From the NCBI GenBank assembly GCA_037039925.1, contig JAXRKP010000961.1:56001-120000 (forward strand): DNA of 64,000 nt. The letters run 5' to 3'. The DNA comes from Doris montereyensis. Taxonomy: Eukaryota; Mollusca; Gastropoda; Nudibranchia; Dorididae. Positions 1-12,560 of the stretch are shown piece after piece; positions within the stretch are counted from its first letter, which is position 1; each line of letters starts with the position of its first letter. Under the pieces are notes generated by a model, which made no database searches, was not told the origin of the DNA, and saw nothing but the letters and a program-made list of their open reading frames with translations. The translations under genes and the position numbers were made by a program.

Positions 1-3000
1 CTCTTTATCGCTCTTTATCTCTCTTTATCGCCTTTTATCGCCTTTTATCGCTCTCTATCGCCCTTTATCGCTCTTTATCGTTCTTTATCGCAGCCTATCG
101 CTCTTTCTCGCTCTTTATCGCTTTTTATCGCTCTTTATCGCTTTCTCGCTCTTTCTCGCTCTTTATCGCTGTTTATCGCTCTTTATCGCTTTATCGCTCT
201 TTATCGCTCTTTATCGCTCTTTATCGCAGGCTATCGCAGCTTTATCGCTCTTTATCGCAGCTTTATCGCAGCTTTATATCGCACCATTTATCGCCTTTTA
301 CCGCCTTTTATCGCTCTTTATCGCTCTTTATCGCTCTTTATCGCGCGTTATCGCTCTTTATCGCTCTCTTTATCGCTCTTATCGCTTTATTGCTCTTTAT
401 CGTCTTTATCGCTCTTTATCGCTTTTATCGCTTTTATCGCTATCGCCATTTTTATCGCTCTTTATCGCTCTTTATCGCTCTTTATCGCTCTTTATCGCTC
501 TTTATCGCTTTATCGCTATTTATAACTTTCCTCGCTCTTTATCGCTCTTTATCGCAGCTTATCGCTCTTTATCGCTTTTATCGCTCTTTATCGCTCTTTA
601 TCGCTCTTTATCGCTCTTTTATCGCTATCTCTATCTCTTTATCGCTCGCTTTATCGCTTTTTATCGCTTTTCTCGCTCTTTATCGCTCTTTATCGCTCTT
701 TATCGCTCTTTATCGCTCTTTATCGCTCTTTATCGCTCTTTATCGCTCTTTATCAGCCTATCGCTTTATCGCTCTTTATCGCAGCTTTATCGCTCTTTAT
801 CGCTCTTTATCGCTCTTTATTGCTCTTTATCGCTCTTTATCGCTTTATCTCTTTATCGCTCTTTATCGCTCTTTATCGCTCTTTATCGCTCTTTATCGCA
901 GCCTTTATCGCTCTTTATCGCTCTTTATCGCGCTTTTATCGCTCTTTATCGCTCTTTATCGCGCTTTATCGCTCTTTATCGCTCTTTATCGCTGTTTATC
1001 GCTCTTTATCGCTCTTTATCGCTCTTTATCGCTCTTTATCGTTCTTTATCGCTCTTTATCGCTCGTTATCGCTCTTTATCGCTGTTTATAACTCTTTATC
1101 GCTGTTTATCGCTCTTTATCGCTCTTTATCGCTCTTTATCGCTCTTTATCGCTCTTTATCGCTCTTTATCGCTCTTTATCGCAGCCTATCGCTCTTTATC
1201 GCTCTTTATCGCTTTTATCGCTCTTTATCGCTTTTTATCGTCTTTATCGCTCTTTATCGCTCTTTATTCTTTGTCGCCTTTTATCGCTCTCTATCGCCGT
1301 TTATCGCTCTCTATCGCTCTTTATCGCTCTCTATCGCTCTCTATCGCGTTTTATCGCGCTTTATCGCTCTTTATCACTCTTTATCGCTCTTTATCGCCTT
1401 TATCGCTGTTTATCGCTCTTTATCGCTCCTCATCGCTCTTTATCGCTCTTTATCGCTCTTTATCGCTCTTTATCGCTCTTTATCGCTCTTAATAGCTCTT
1501 TATCGCTCACTATCGCTCTTTATCGCTCTTTATCGCTTTTTATCGCTATTTATCGCTCTTTATCGCTCTTTATCGCTCTTTATCGCTCTTTATCGCTCTT
1601 TATCGCTCTTTATCGCTCTTTATCGCTCTTTATCGCTCTTTATCGCTCTTTATCGTTCTTTATCGCTCTTTATCGCTCTTTATCGATCTTTATCGCTTTT
1701 TATCGCTCTTTATCGCTCTTTATCGCTCTTTATCGCTCTTTATCGCTCTATTGCTCTTTATCGCTCTTTATCGCTCTTTATCGCTCTTTATCGCTCTTTA
1801 TTTTATCGCTCTTTATCGCTCTTTATCGCTCTTTATCGCTTTTTATCATCGCTTTATCGCACTATCGCTCTTTATCGCTCTTTATCGCTCTTTATCGCTC
1901 TTTATCGCTCTTTATCGCTCTTTATCGCTCTTTATCGCTCTTTATCGCTCTTTATCACTATTTATCGCTTTTATCGCCTTTATCGCTCTTTTATCGCTCT
2001 TTATCGCTCTTTATCGCTCTTTATCGCTCTTTATCGTTCTTTATCGCTCTTTATCGCTCTTTATTGCGTTCTTTATCGTTCTTTATCGCTCTTTATCGCT
2101 CTTTATCGCTCTTTATCGCTCTTTATCGCTCTTTATCGCTCTTTATCGCTCTTTATCGCAGCCTATCGCTCTTTATCGCTCTTTATCGCCTTTTATCGCT
2201 CTTTATCGCGCTCTTTATCGCTCTTTATCGCTCTTTATCGCTCTTTATCGCTTTATCGCTCTTTATCGCTCTTTATCGCTTTTTAGCAGCCTATCGCTCT
2301 TTATCGCTCTTTATCGCTCTTTATCGCTCTTTATCGCTCTTTATCGTCTTCATCGCCTTTTATCGCTCTCTATCGCCCTTTATCGCTCTTTATCGCTCTT
2401 TATAGCTCTTTATTGCTCTTTATCGCTCTTTATCGTTTTTTATCGCAGGCTATCGCTTTTTATCGTTTTTTATCGTTCTTTATCGCTTTTTATCGCTCTT
2501 TATCGCTCTTTATCGCTCTTTATATCGCTCTTTATCGTTCTTTATCGCTTTTATCGCTCTTTATCGCTCTTTATCGCTCTTTATCGCTCTTTATCGCTCT
2601 TTATCGCTCTTTATCGCTCTTTATCGCTCTTTATCGCTCTTTATTGCCTTTATCGCCTTTTTATCGCTCTTTATCGCTCCTCGCTCTTTATCGCTCTTTA
2701 TCGCTCTTTATCGCTCTTTATCGCTCTTTATCGCTCTTTATCGCTCTTTATCGCTCTTTCATCGCTCTTTATCGCTCTTTATTGCTCTTTATATATCGCT
2801 CTTTATCGCTCTTTATCGCTCTTTATCGCAGTCTATCGCTCTTTATCGCTCTTTATCGCTCTTTATCGCTCTTTATCGCTCTTTATCGCTCTTATCGTTC
2901 TTTATCGCTCTTTATCGCTCTTTATCGTCTTTATCGCCTTTTATCGCTCTTTATCGCTCTTTATCGCTCTTTATCGCTCTTTATCGCTCTTTATCGCTCT

Positions 3001-6000
3001 TTATCGCTCTTTATCGCTCTTTATTGCTCTTTATCGTTTTATCGCTCTTTATCGCTCTTTATCGCTCTTTATCGCTCTTTATCGCTCTTTATCGCTCTTT
3101 ATCGCTCTTTATCGCTCTTTATCGCTCTTTATCGCTCTTTATCGCTCTTTATCGCCCTTTATCGCTCTTTATCGCAGCCTATCGCTCTTTATCGTCTTTA
3201 TCGCTCTTTATCGCTTTTATCGCTCTTTATCGCTCTTTATCGCTCTTTATCGCTCTTTATCGCTCTTTATCGCTCTTTATCGCTCTTTATCGCTCTTTAT
3301 CGCTCTTTATCGCTCTTTATCGCTCTTTATCGCTCTTTATCGCTCTTTATCGCTCTTTATCGCTCTTTATCGCTCTTTATCGCTCTTTATCGCTCTTTAT
3401 CGCTCTTTATCGCTCTTTATCGCTCTTTATCGCTCTTTATCGCTCTTTATCGCTCTTTATCGCTCTTTATCGCTCTTTATCGCAGCCTATCGCTCTTTAT
3501 CGCTCTTTATCGTTTTATCGCTCTTTATCGCTTTATCGCTCTTTATCGCTCTTTATCGCTCTTTATCGCTCTTTATCGCTCTTTATCGCTCTTTATCGCT
3601 CTTTATCGCTCTTTATCGCTCTTTATCGCTCTTTATCTCTCTATCGCTCTTTATCGCTCTTTATCGCTCTTTATCGCTCTTTATCGCTCTTTATCGCTCT
3701 TTATCGCTCTTTATCGCCTTTTATCGCTCTTTATCGCTCTTTATCGCTCTTTATCGCTCTCTATCGCTCTTTATCGCTCTTTATCGCTCTTTATCTCTTT
3801 ATCGCTCTTTATCGCTTTATCGCTCTTTATCGCTCTTTATCGCTCTTTATCGCTCTTTATTTTCTTTATCGCTCTTTATCGCTCTTTATCGCTCTTTATC
3901 GCTCTTTATCGCTCTTTATCGCTCTTTATCGCTCTTTATCGCTCTTTATCGCTCTTTATCGCTCTTTATCGCTCTTTATCGCTCTTTATCGCTTTATCGC
4001 TCTTTATCGCTCTTTATCGCTCTTTATCGCTCTTTATCGCTCTTTATTATCGCAGGCTATCGCTTTTATCGCTCTTTATTTTTTATCGCTCTTTATCGTT
4101 TTTTATCGCTCTTTATCGCTCTTTATCGCTCTTTATCGCTCTTTATCGCTCTTTATCGCTCTTTATCGCTCTTTATCGCTCTTTATCGTCTTTATCGCTC
4201 TCTATCGCCTTTTATCGCTCGTTTCGCTCTTTATCGCTTTTTATCGCTCTTTATCGCGCTTTATCGCTCTTTATTATCGCTTTTATCGCTTCCTATCGCT
4301 CTTTATCGCCTTTTATCGCTCTTTATCGCTTTTATCTATCACCCTTTATCGCTCTTTATCGCTCTTTATCGCTCTTTATCGCGCTTTATCGCTCTTTATC
4401 GCTCTTTATCGCTCTTTATATCGCTATCGCTCTTTATCGCTCTTTATCGCTCTTTATCGCTCTTTATCGCTCTTTATCGCAGTTTATCGCTCTTTATCGC
4501 TGCTTTATCGCTCTTTATCGCTCTTTATCGCTCTTTATCGCTCTTTTATCGCTCTTTATCTGCTATCGCTTTATCGCCTTTATCCTTTTATCGCCTTTCG
4601 CTCTTTATCGCCTTTTATCGCTCTTTATCGCTCCTTTATCGCTCTTTATCAGCTTCCTATCGCTCTTTATCGCTTTTATCGCTCTCTATCGCCTTTCATC
4701 CATTTTTATCGCTTTTTATCACTCTTTATCGCTTTTTATATCAGCTCTATCGTTCTTTATCGCTCTTTATCGCTATTTATCGCCTCTTTATTTTATCGCT
4801 TTTTATCGCTCTTTATCGCTTTATCGCTTTTTATAATTCTTTATCGCTTTTTATCGCTCTTTATCGCTCTTTATCGCTTTTATCGCTCTTTATCGCTCTT
4901 TATCGTTCTTTATCGCGCTTTCTCTTTATCGCTCTTTATCGCTCTTTATCGCATTCTATCGCTCTTTATCGCTCTTTATCGCTCTTTATCGCTCTTTATA
5001 TCGCTCTTTATCGCTCTTATCGCTCTATCGCTCTTTATCGCATCGCTCTTTATCGCTCTTTATCGCAGCCTTTATCGCTCTTTATCGCTCTTTATCGCAG
5101 CTTTATCGCTCTTTATCGCTCTTTATCGCTCTTTATCGCTCTTTATCGCTCTTTATCGCTCTTTATCGCTCTTTATCGCTCTTTATCGCTCTTTATCGCT
5201 CTTTATCGCTCTTTATTGCTCTTTATCGCTGTTTATCGCTCTTTATCGCCTTTTATCGCTTTTATCGCTCTCTATCAACTTTTATCGCTCTTTATCGCTC
5301 TTTATTTCTCTTTATCGCTCTGTATCGCTCTTTATCGCTCTTTCTCGCTCTTTCTCGCTCGAAACTTTCTTTATCGCTGTTTATCGCACTTTATTGCTCT
5401 TTATCGCTCTTTCGCTCTTTATCGCTCTTTATCGCTCTTTATCGCTCTTTATCGCTTTTAGCTTCCTATCGCTCTTTATCGCTCTTTATCAGCTCTATCG
5501 CGTTTTATCGCTCTTAATCGCTCTTTATTGCAGCCTATCGCTCTTTATCGGTCTTTATCGTCTTTATCGCCTTTATCGCTCTTTATCGGAGCCTATCATT
5601 CTTTATCGCTCTTTATCGCTCTGTATCGCTCTTTATCGCTCTTTATCGTGCTTTATCGCGCTTTATCGCTCTTTATTACTCTTTATCGCTCTTTATCGCT
5701 CTTTATCGCGTTTTATAGCCTTTTTATCGCCTTTATCGCTCTCTATCTATCGCTTTATCGCTCTTTCTCGCTCTTTCTCGCTCTTTATCGCTCTTTATCG
5801 CTCTTAATAGCTCTTTATCGCTCTTTATCGCTCTTTATCGCTTTTCGAACCGCTTATAGCCGCCTAGCTTTTTATCGCTTTTATCGCTCTTTATCGCTCT
5901 TTATCGATCTTTTATCGCCTTTCATCGCTTTCTAACGCCCTTTATCGCTTTTCATCGCTCTTTCTCGCTCTTTATCGCTCTTTATCGCTCTTAATAGCTC

Positions 6001-6720
6001 TCTATCGCTCTTTATCGTTCTTTATCGCTCTTTATCGCTAACCTATCGCGCCTTATCGCTCTTTATCGCTCTTTATGGATCGTCATCTTTATCGCTCTTT
6101 ATCGTTCTTCATCGCTCTCTATCACTCTTTATCGCTCTTTATCGCTCTTTATCGCTCTTTATCGCTCTTTATCGCTCTTTATCGCTCTCTATCGCTCGTG
6201 ATTGCTCTTTATCGCTCTTTATCGCGCTTTATCGCTCTTTATCGCTCTTTATCGCTCTTCATCGCCTCTTTATCGCTCTTTATCGCCCTTTTTATCGTCT
6301 TTATCGCCTTTATCGCTCTTTATCGCTCTTTATCGTTATTTATCGCAGCCTATCGCTCTTTATCGCTCTTTATCGTTTCTTTATCGCTCTTTATCGCTCT
6401 TTATCGCTCTTTTTATCGCCTTTATCTCTTTCTCGCTCTTTATCGCTCTTTATCGCAGCTTGATCGCTCTTTATCGCTCTTTATCGCTCTTTATCGCTCT
6501 TTCGCCTTTTATCGGCTGCCTATCGCTCTTTATCGCTGCTTTATCGCTCTTCATCGCTCTTTATCGCTCTTTATCGCTCTTTATCGCTCTTTACTGCTTT
6601 TTGTCCTCTTTATCGCAGCATATCGCTCTTTATCGCTTTTTCGCTTTTATCGCTGTTTAACTTCTGCTCTTTATCGCTCCTATCGCTCTTTATCGCTGCC
6701 TATCGCTCTTTATCACTCCT
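1..6720 (+). repeat. Decamer satellite array, CTCTTTATCG founder type
   Basis: Almost the whole stretch is head-to-tail CTCTTTATCG, with long perfect runs (for example 3220-3480 and 5100-5215). Common single-base variants are TTATTG, TTATCA, CTTTTTATCG and CTGTTTATCG. Occasional CAGCCTATCG units appear (near 2158, 3172 and 3480). Units of 6, 7, 8, 11 or 12 bp are scattered through it and shift the phase, so it is tandem but not phase-perfect. Very long stop-free frames run through on the + strand only. They all encode the cyclic decapeptide LFIALYRSLS because 10 bp is one codon-step out of phase, so they are not evidence of genes. The array continues off the left edge of the window. Confidence 0.97.
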
Positions 6721-7930
6721 AGGGCTATTTCATTGCTGCATATCGCTCTTTATCGCTCTTTATCGCTCTTTACTGCTGCCTGTCGCTCTTTATCGCAGCC
6801 TATCGCTCTTTATCGCTGCCTATCGCTCTATATCGCTGCCTATGCTCTTCATCGCTGCCTATCGCTCTTTATCGCTGCCTATCGCTCTTTACTGCTACCT
6901 GTCACTCTTTATCGCAGCCTATCGCTCTTTATCATTCCTATCGCTCTTTACTGCTACCTGTCACTCTTTATCACAGCCCTATCCTCTTTATCGCAGCCTA
7001 TCGCTTTTTATCGCAGCTTACCGCTCTTTATAGCCTATCTCTCTTTATCGCTGCCTATCGCTCTTTATCGCTGCCTATCGCTCTTCATCGCTCCTATCGC
7101 TCTTTATCGTTGCCTATCGCTCTTTACTGCTGCCTGTCACTCTTTATCTTGCGTATCGCTCTTTATCACAACCTATCGCTTTTTATCGCAGCTTACCGCT
7201 CTTTATCGCAGCTATCGCTCTTTATCGCAGCCTATCGCAGCATATCTCAGCATATCGCAGCCTATCGCAGCTTATCACAGCCTATCGCAGCCTATTGCAA
7301 CATAATGCATTTTTACCCCTCTTTATCGCAGCCTATCGCTCTTTATCACTCTTTATCGCTTTTGCCTATCGCTCTTTATCGCTCTTTATCGCTGAGCCTA
7401 TCGCTCTTTATCGCAGCCTATCGCAGTCTCTCACCTTCTTTCGCAGCCTATCGCTCTTTATCGCTCTTTATCGCTCTTTATCGCTTTTTATCGCAGCTTT
7501 ATCAGCCTATCGCTCTTTATCACAGCCTATGGCTTCCTATCGCAGCCTATTGCAGCCTACTGCTCCCTATCGCAGCCTATTGCAGCCTACTGCTCCTATC
7601 GCAGCCTATCGCAGCCTATCAGAGCCTATCTCCAGCCTATCGCAGCCTATCCCTATAGCCTATCGCAGCCTATTGCAACCTATCGCTCTTTATATCACCT
7701 GTCACTCTTTATCGCAGCCTATCGCTCTTATCGCAGCCTATCGCTCTTTATCCCCAACATCTCTTTTTTAGCGCTTTTTATCGCACTTTATCGCACTTTA
7801 TCTCCTTTATCGCTCTTTATCGCTCTTTTATCGCTGCCTATCGCAACTTTATCGGAGCCTATCGCAGCCTATCGCTGCCTATCGCCTATCGCAGCCTATC
7901 GCAGCCTATCGCAGCCTATTGACAGCTTTC
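6721..7930 (+). repeat. Mixed decamer array, CTCTTTATCG and CAGCCTATCG types
   Basis: CTCTTTATCG units alternate with CTGCCTATCG (6720-7150) and then CAGCCTATCG (7180-7930). This is a gradual compositional shift away from the pure array to the left. In places the pattern is a dimeric 20-bp alternation. Deaminated-looking forms (CCTATTGCAG, TTTATCACAG) are frequent near 7530-7690. Confidence 0.93.
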
Positions 7931-8860
7931 CAACCGCTTCGAACCGTTTTTATCGCTCTGTACCGTTTCTTTATCGTTTCATTATCGCTCTTTATCGCTC
8001 TTTATCGCTCTTTATCGCTCTTTATCCCCTTCTAACCCCTAATCCATTTTATCGCTCTTCATCGCTTTTATCGCTCTTTATCGCGTAACCTTTTATCGCT
8101 CTAACCCCTGATCGCTTCCTTGATCACAACTTCCTAATGTTTATCGCTCTTTATCCGCTTTTATCGCTCTTAAAACCCCATTAAACCCCATTTATCCCCA
8201 TTTTATCCCATTGAACTTTATTGCAGCCATTGAAACCCATTGAACCCCATTGAACCCCATTGAACTCTTTATCGCAGCATATCGCTCAATTACACGGGAT
8301 TAAGCCCCCATTCGCAGCCTATCGAACCCGTTGCCCATCGCAGCCTATTGAACCCAATTAAACCCCATTGAACTGCCTATCGCTCTAGACCGTCTTAGAA
8401 TCGCTTCAACAGCTTGAACTCCATTGAACCCATTGAACCCCATTGAACCGTTTCGAACCCATTCCTACCCTTGAACCTCATTGAACCCCATTTATACAGC
8501 CCATTGAACCCCTTTGAACCCTTTTCTGAACCTTTTTGAACTTTTTTTATCCGCGTTTAACCCCCTTTAACGCTTTCTAGACCCCTTGGAATCACTTCCT
8601 AACCCTTTGCTCCATCACCCGTCTTAACCGCTGCATATCCCGTCTTAATCCATCTTGATCGCTCTTTATCGCTCTTAATCCTCTTAATCCTTCTCATCGC
8701 TCTGAAAAACTTCTTAATCCCTCTTAATCTCTATTAATCCCTCTTAATCGCTCTGAATCGCTCTTAATCGCTCTTAATCGCTTTTCATCGCTCCCTATCG
8801 CTCCCTATAGTTCCCTATCGCTCCCAACCGCTGCCTATCGCTGCCTATATCATCTAGACC
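7931..8860 (+). repeat. Degenerate decamer region, TTGAACCCCA and CTCTTAATCG types
   Basis: Ten-base periodicity persists but units are strongly diverged. CTCTTTATCG units occur at 7985-8025. CCATTGAACC-type units occur at 8215-8260 and 8405-8525. CTCTTAATCG and CTCTGAATCG units occur at 8640-8790. Non-decamer sequence is interspersed. I see no gene here. Confidence 0.8.
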
Positions 8861-9600
8861 GCCTTAGACCGCTGCCTACCGCCCTAGACCGCTTTCAACC
8901 GCTTCGAACCGTTTCGAACCGTTTCGAACCGTTTTGAACCGTTTCGAACCTGAACTTCTAACTCTTCTAAACCTTCTAACCCCTTCTAATCCATTCTTGC
9001 CGCTTTTAACCGCTTGTAACAGCTTTTAACCGCTTGTAACCGCTTGTAATCGCTTGTAATCGCTTCTTGAACCCTTTGAACCCCTTTGAACCCCTTTGAA
9101 CCCCCTTTGAACTCATTTGAACCACTTTGAAGCCCTTTGAACCCCTTGGAACCCCCTTTGAACCCCTTTGAACCCTTTGAACCCTTTGCACCCCTTTGCA
9201 CCCCTTGCACCCCTTTGAAACCCTATGGAGCCCTTGAACCCTTTAAACCGCATTTGAACCCCTTCGAACCCCTTCGAACACCTTCGAACAACCCCTTCGA
9301 ACCCCTTTCAACACCCTTCAACCCCTTTCAACCCCTTTCAACCGCTTTTAACCACTTGTAACAGCTTTAACCGCTTGTAACCGCTTGTAACCGCTTGTAA
9401 CCGCTTCGGAACTTCTTTGAACCCCTTTGAACCCCTTTGAACCACTTTGAACCTCTTTGAACCCCTTTGAACCCCTTTGAACCCCTTTGAACCCCTTTTT
9501 TGAACCCCTTCAAATCCCTTCCGAACCCCTTTGAACCCTTTGAGTCCCCTTGATCCCCTTTGAACCTCTTTGAACGCCTTGAACCCTTGGAACTCATTGA
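8861..9600 (+). repeat. AACC-type decamer arrays
   Basis: Short homogeneous blocks follow one another: TTTCGAACCG at 8895-8950, CTTGTAACCG and CTTTTAACCG at 9000-9060, and AACCCCTTTG at 9065-9590. The last block is interrupted by CTTTCAACCC-type units at 9300-9345 and CTTGTAACCG at 9365-9400. On the minus strand these are the same unit types as the higher-order core blocks further right (GGTTCGAAAC, AGCGGTTACA). Open frames on both strands are repeat artefacts. Confidence 0.88.
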
Positions 9601-10390
9601 ACCCTTGGAACCGCTTTATCGTAGGCTATCGCTCTTTATCACTCTTTATCGTTCTTTATCGCTCTTTATCGCTTCTTATCGCTCTTTATCAGCACCCCCT
9701 TTATCGCTCTTTATCGCTCTCTATCGTTTTCAACCCCTTTCAACCGCTTTTAACCGCTTGTAACAGCTTTTAACCGCTTGTAATCTTGTGACCGTTTCGA
9801 ACTCTTTGAACCCTTGAAGCCTTTGAACCTCTTTGAACCCCTTTGAACCCCTTTGAACCTTGAACCCATTTGAACCCTATCGCCTTCGCCTATTGGATCC
9901 CCATCATGAACATAACGCTCGTTAACCCTTGGAACCTCTTTATCGCTCTTTATCAGCGTTTTATCGCAACCTCGCTCTTTATCGCAGCTTTATCGCTCTT
10001 TATTGCCCTTTATCGCTCTTTAGCCCATCGCAGCATATCACCGTTATCGCCTATCGCTCTTTATCGCTCTTTATCGCTTTTATCACTTTATCGCTCTTTA
10101 TCGCCTTTTTTCTTTATCGCCCTTTATCGCTCTTTAGCGCAGCCTATCGCAGCCTATCGCTCTTTAGCGCTCTTTATCGCTCTTTATCGCACTTTATCGC
10201 TCTTTATCGTTCTTTATCGCTCTTTATCGCTCTTTATCGCTCTTTATCGCACGCTATCGCTCTTTATCGCTCTTTATCACTCTTTATCGCTCTTTATCGC
10301 TCTTTATCGCAACCTATCGCAACCTATCGCACCCTATCGCAGCCTATGGCAGCCTATCGTAGCCTATCGCAGCCTATCTCTTCCTATCGC
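9601..10390 (+). repeat. CTCTTTATCG / CAGCCTATCG decamer array with a GAACCC insert
   Basis: CTCTTTATCG units run from 9605 to 9730. About 150 bp of CTTTTAACCG and CTTTGAACCC units follow (9730-9870), then a short non-decamer patch (9875-9930). CTCTTTATCG and CAGCCTATCG units resume up to 10390. Confidence 0.9.
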
Positions 10391-10805
10391 TGCCTATAAC
10401 TCTTGATCGCTCTCAATCGCTCTCAATCGCTCACAATTGCTCTCAATCGCTCACAATCGCTCTCAATCGCTCTCAATCGCTCTCAATCGCTCTCAATCGC
10501 TCTCAATCGCTCTTAATCGCTCTTAATCCGTCTCAATGGCTCTTAATCCGTCTTAATCCGTTTTAATCGCTCTTAAACAGTTTTAATCGCTCTTAATCTC
10601 TCTTAATTGCTCTCAATCCGTCTTAATCGCTCTCAATCCGTCTTAATCGCTCTTGATCCGTCTTAATCGCTCTTAATCGATCTTAAACCGTCTTAATCGC
10701 TGTTAATCCGTCTTAATCGTTCTTAATCCGTCTTAATCGCTCTTAAGCCGCCTTATTCGCTCTTAATCCGTTTTAATCGGTCTTAATCCGTCTTAATCGC
10801 TCTTA
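10391..10805 (+). repeat. CTCTCAATCG and TCTTAATCCG decamer arrays before a strand switch
   Basis: Homogeneous CTCTCAATCG (10400-10510) passes into CTCTTAATCG and TCTTAATCCG (10510-10805), with a partly dimeric 20-bp rhythm after 10615. The polarity of the whole satellite reverses at its right end, around 10805-10812. Confidence 0.92.
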
Positions 10806-12560
10806 ATCCGTCCGATAGGCTGCGATAGGGTGCGATAGGCGTCGATTGGGTGCGATAGGCTGCAATAGGCTGCCATAGGCTGCGATACGCTGCAATAGGT
10901 TGTGATAGGTTGCGATAGCTGGCGATAGGTTGCGATAGGTTGCGATAGGCTGCGATAGGTTGCGATAGGCTGTGATAGGCTGCGATAAGCTGCGATAGGC
11001 TGCGAAAGGCTGCGATAAAGAGCGATAAAGAGCGATAAAGAGCGATAAAGAGAGATAAAGAGCGACAAAGAGCGATAAAGAGCGATAGGCTGCGATAGAC
11101 TGTGATAGACAGCGGTAGGCTGCGGTAGGCTGCGGTAGACTGCGATAAAGAGCGATCAAGCGCGATAAAGAGCGATAAAAAGCGATAAAAAGTGCGATAA
11201 AGAAACGATAGGCTCCGATAAAGAGCGATAGGCTGCGATAAAACGATAAAGAGCGATAGGCTGCGATAAAAGGCATTAACGATAGGCTGCGATAAGAAAC
11301 GATAGGTACGATAGTTGCGATAGGCTGCGATAAGGGGCCGATAGGGGCGTAGGCTGCGATAGGCTTCGATAGGGAGTGATAGGAGCGATAGGCTGCGATA
11401 AAGAGCGATAGGCTGCGATAAGGAGCGACAAAGGCGATAGGGCTGCGATAGGCTGCGATAAAGGCAATCTTTGATAAGAACAATGAAATGAAAGCGATAA
11501 AGAGTAGAAGCGATAAAGAACGATAAAGGCGATAAAGAGCGATTAAGAGCGATAAAGAGCTTCGATAGGGAGTGATAGGGAGCGATAGGCTGCGATAAGG
11601 CTGCGATAGGCTTCGATAAGGAGCGATAAAGATACAGGCTGCGATAGGCTGCGATAAAGAGCGATAAAGTCCATAGAGAGCGATAAAGAGCGATAAAGAG
11701 TGATAAAGAGCGATAAAGAACGATATGGAACGATAAAGAGCGATAAAGAGCGATTAAGAGCGATAAAGAGCGATAAAGCTGTGATAGGCTGCGATAAAGA
11801 GCGATAAAGAGCGATAAACAGCGATAGGGTGCGATAGGCTGCGATATGCTGCGATAGCTGCGATAGGCTGCGAGAAAGCGCGATAAAGAGCATAAAGAGC
11901 GATATGCTGCGATAAAGAGCGATAGACCGCGATAAAGCTGCGATATGCTGCTAATGAAAGGCTGCAATAGGCTGCGATAGCCTGCGATAGGCTGGCAATA
12001 GTGCGATAGGCTGCGATAGGTTGCGATAGCTCATGCGATAGGCTGCGATAGGGTGATAGGTCGATGATCGATAAAGAGCGATAGACTGCCATAAAGAGAT
12101 ATACGCAGCGATAAAGAGCGATAGGCTGCGATAAAGAACGATAGGCTGCTAATAAAGAGCGATAGGCTGCGATAGGCTATGATAGGCTGCGATAGGCTGT
12201 GACAGGCTGCGATAAGCTGTGATAGGCTGCGATAGGGAGCGATAGGTAGCGATAGGCTGCGATAGGCTGCGATAGGGAGCGATAAAGAGCGATAGCCCGA
12301 TAAAGAGCGATAGGCTGCAGATAAAGAGCGATAAAGAGCGATAGGCTGCGATAAACAGCGATAAAGAGTGATAGGTCTGCGATAAAGAGCGAGAGGCTGC
12401 GATAGAGCGAGAGGCAGCGATATGAGCCATAGGCAGCGATAGGCAGCTATAGGCAGCGATAAAGAGCGATAGGCAGCGATAATGAGCCATAGGCAGCGAT
12501 AAAGAGGGATGGGCAGCGATAAAGAGAGATGGGCAGCGATAAAGAGGGATGGGCAGCGAT
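10806..12560 (-). repeat. Minus-orientation decamer array (GATAGGCTGC / GATAAAGAGC)
   Basis: These are reverse complements of the CAGCCTATCG and CTCTTTATCG units seen to the left. Local homogeneous runs include GATAGGTTGC (10900-10965) and GATAAAGAGC (11010-11090, 11640-11810). From about 12400 the unit changes to GATAAAGAGG/GATGGGCAGC, the type that always precedes a higher-order core. Confidence 0.93.

Noticed and set aside
390..5807. Very long + strand open frames (up to 1,236 codons) encoding LFIALYRSLS repeats
   Set aside because: They follow from a stop-free 10-bp tandem repeat in all three frames. There is no start context, no domain and no codon bias independent of the repeat.
1..10800. 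GATA-factor binding array (GATAA in every minus-strand unit)
   Set aside because: The base before GATAA is C, not A or T as in the usual consensus. Presence of the string follows from the repeat and is not evidence of regulation.
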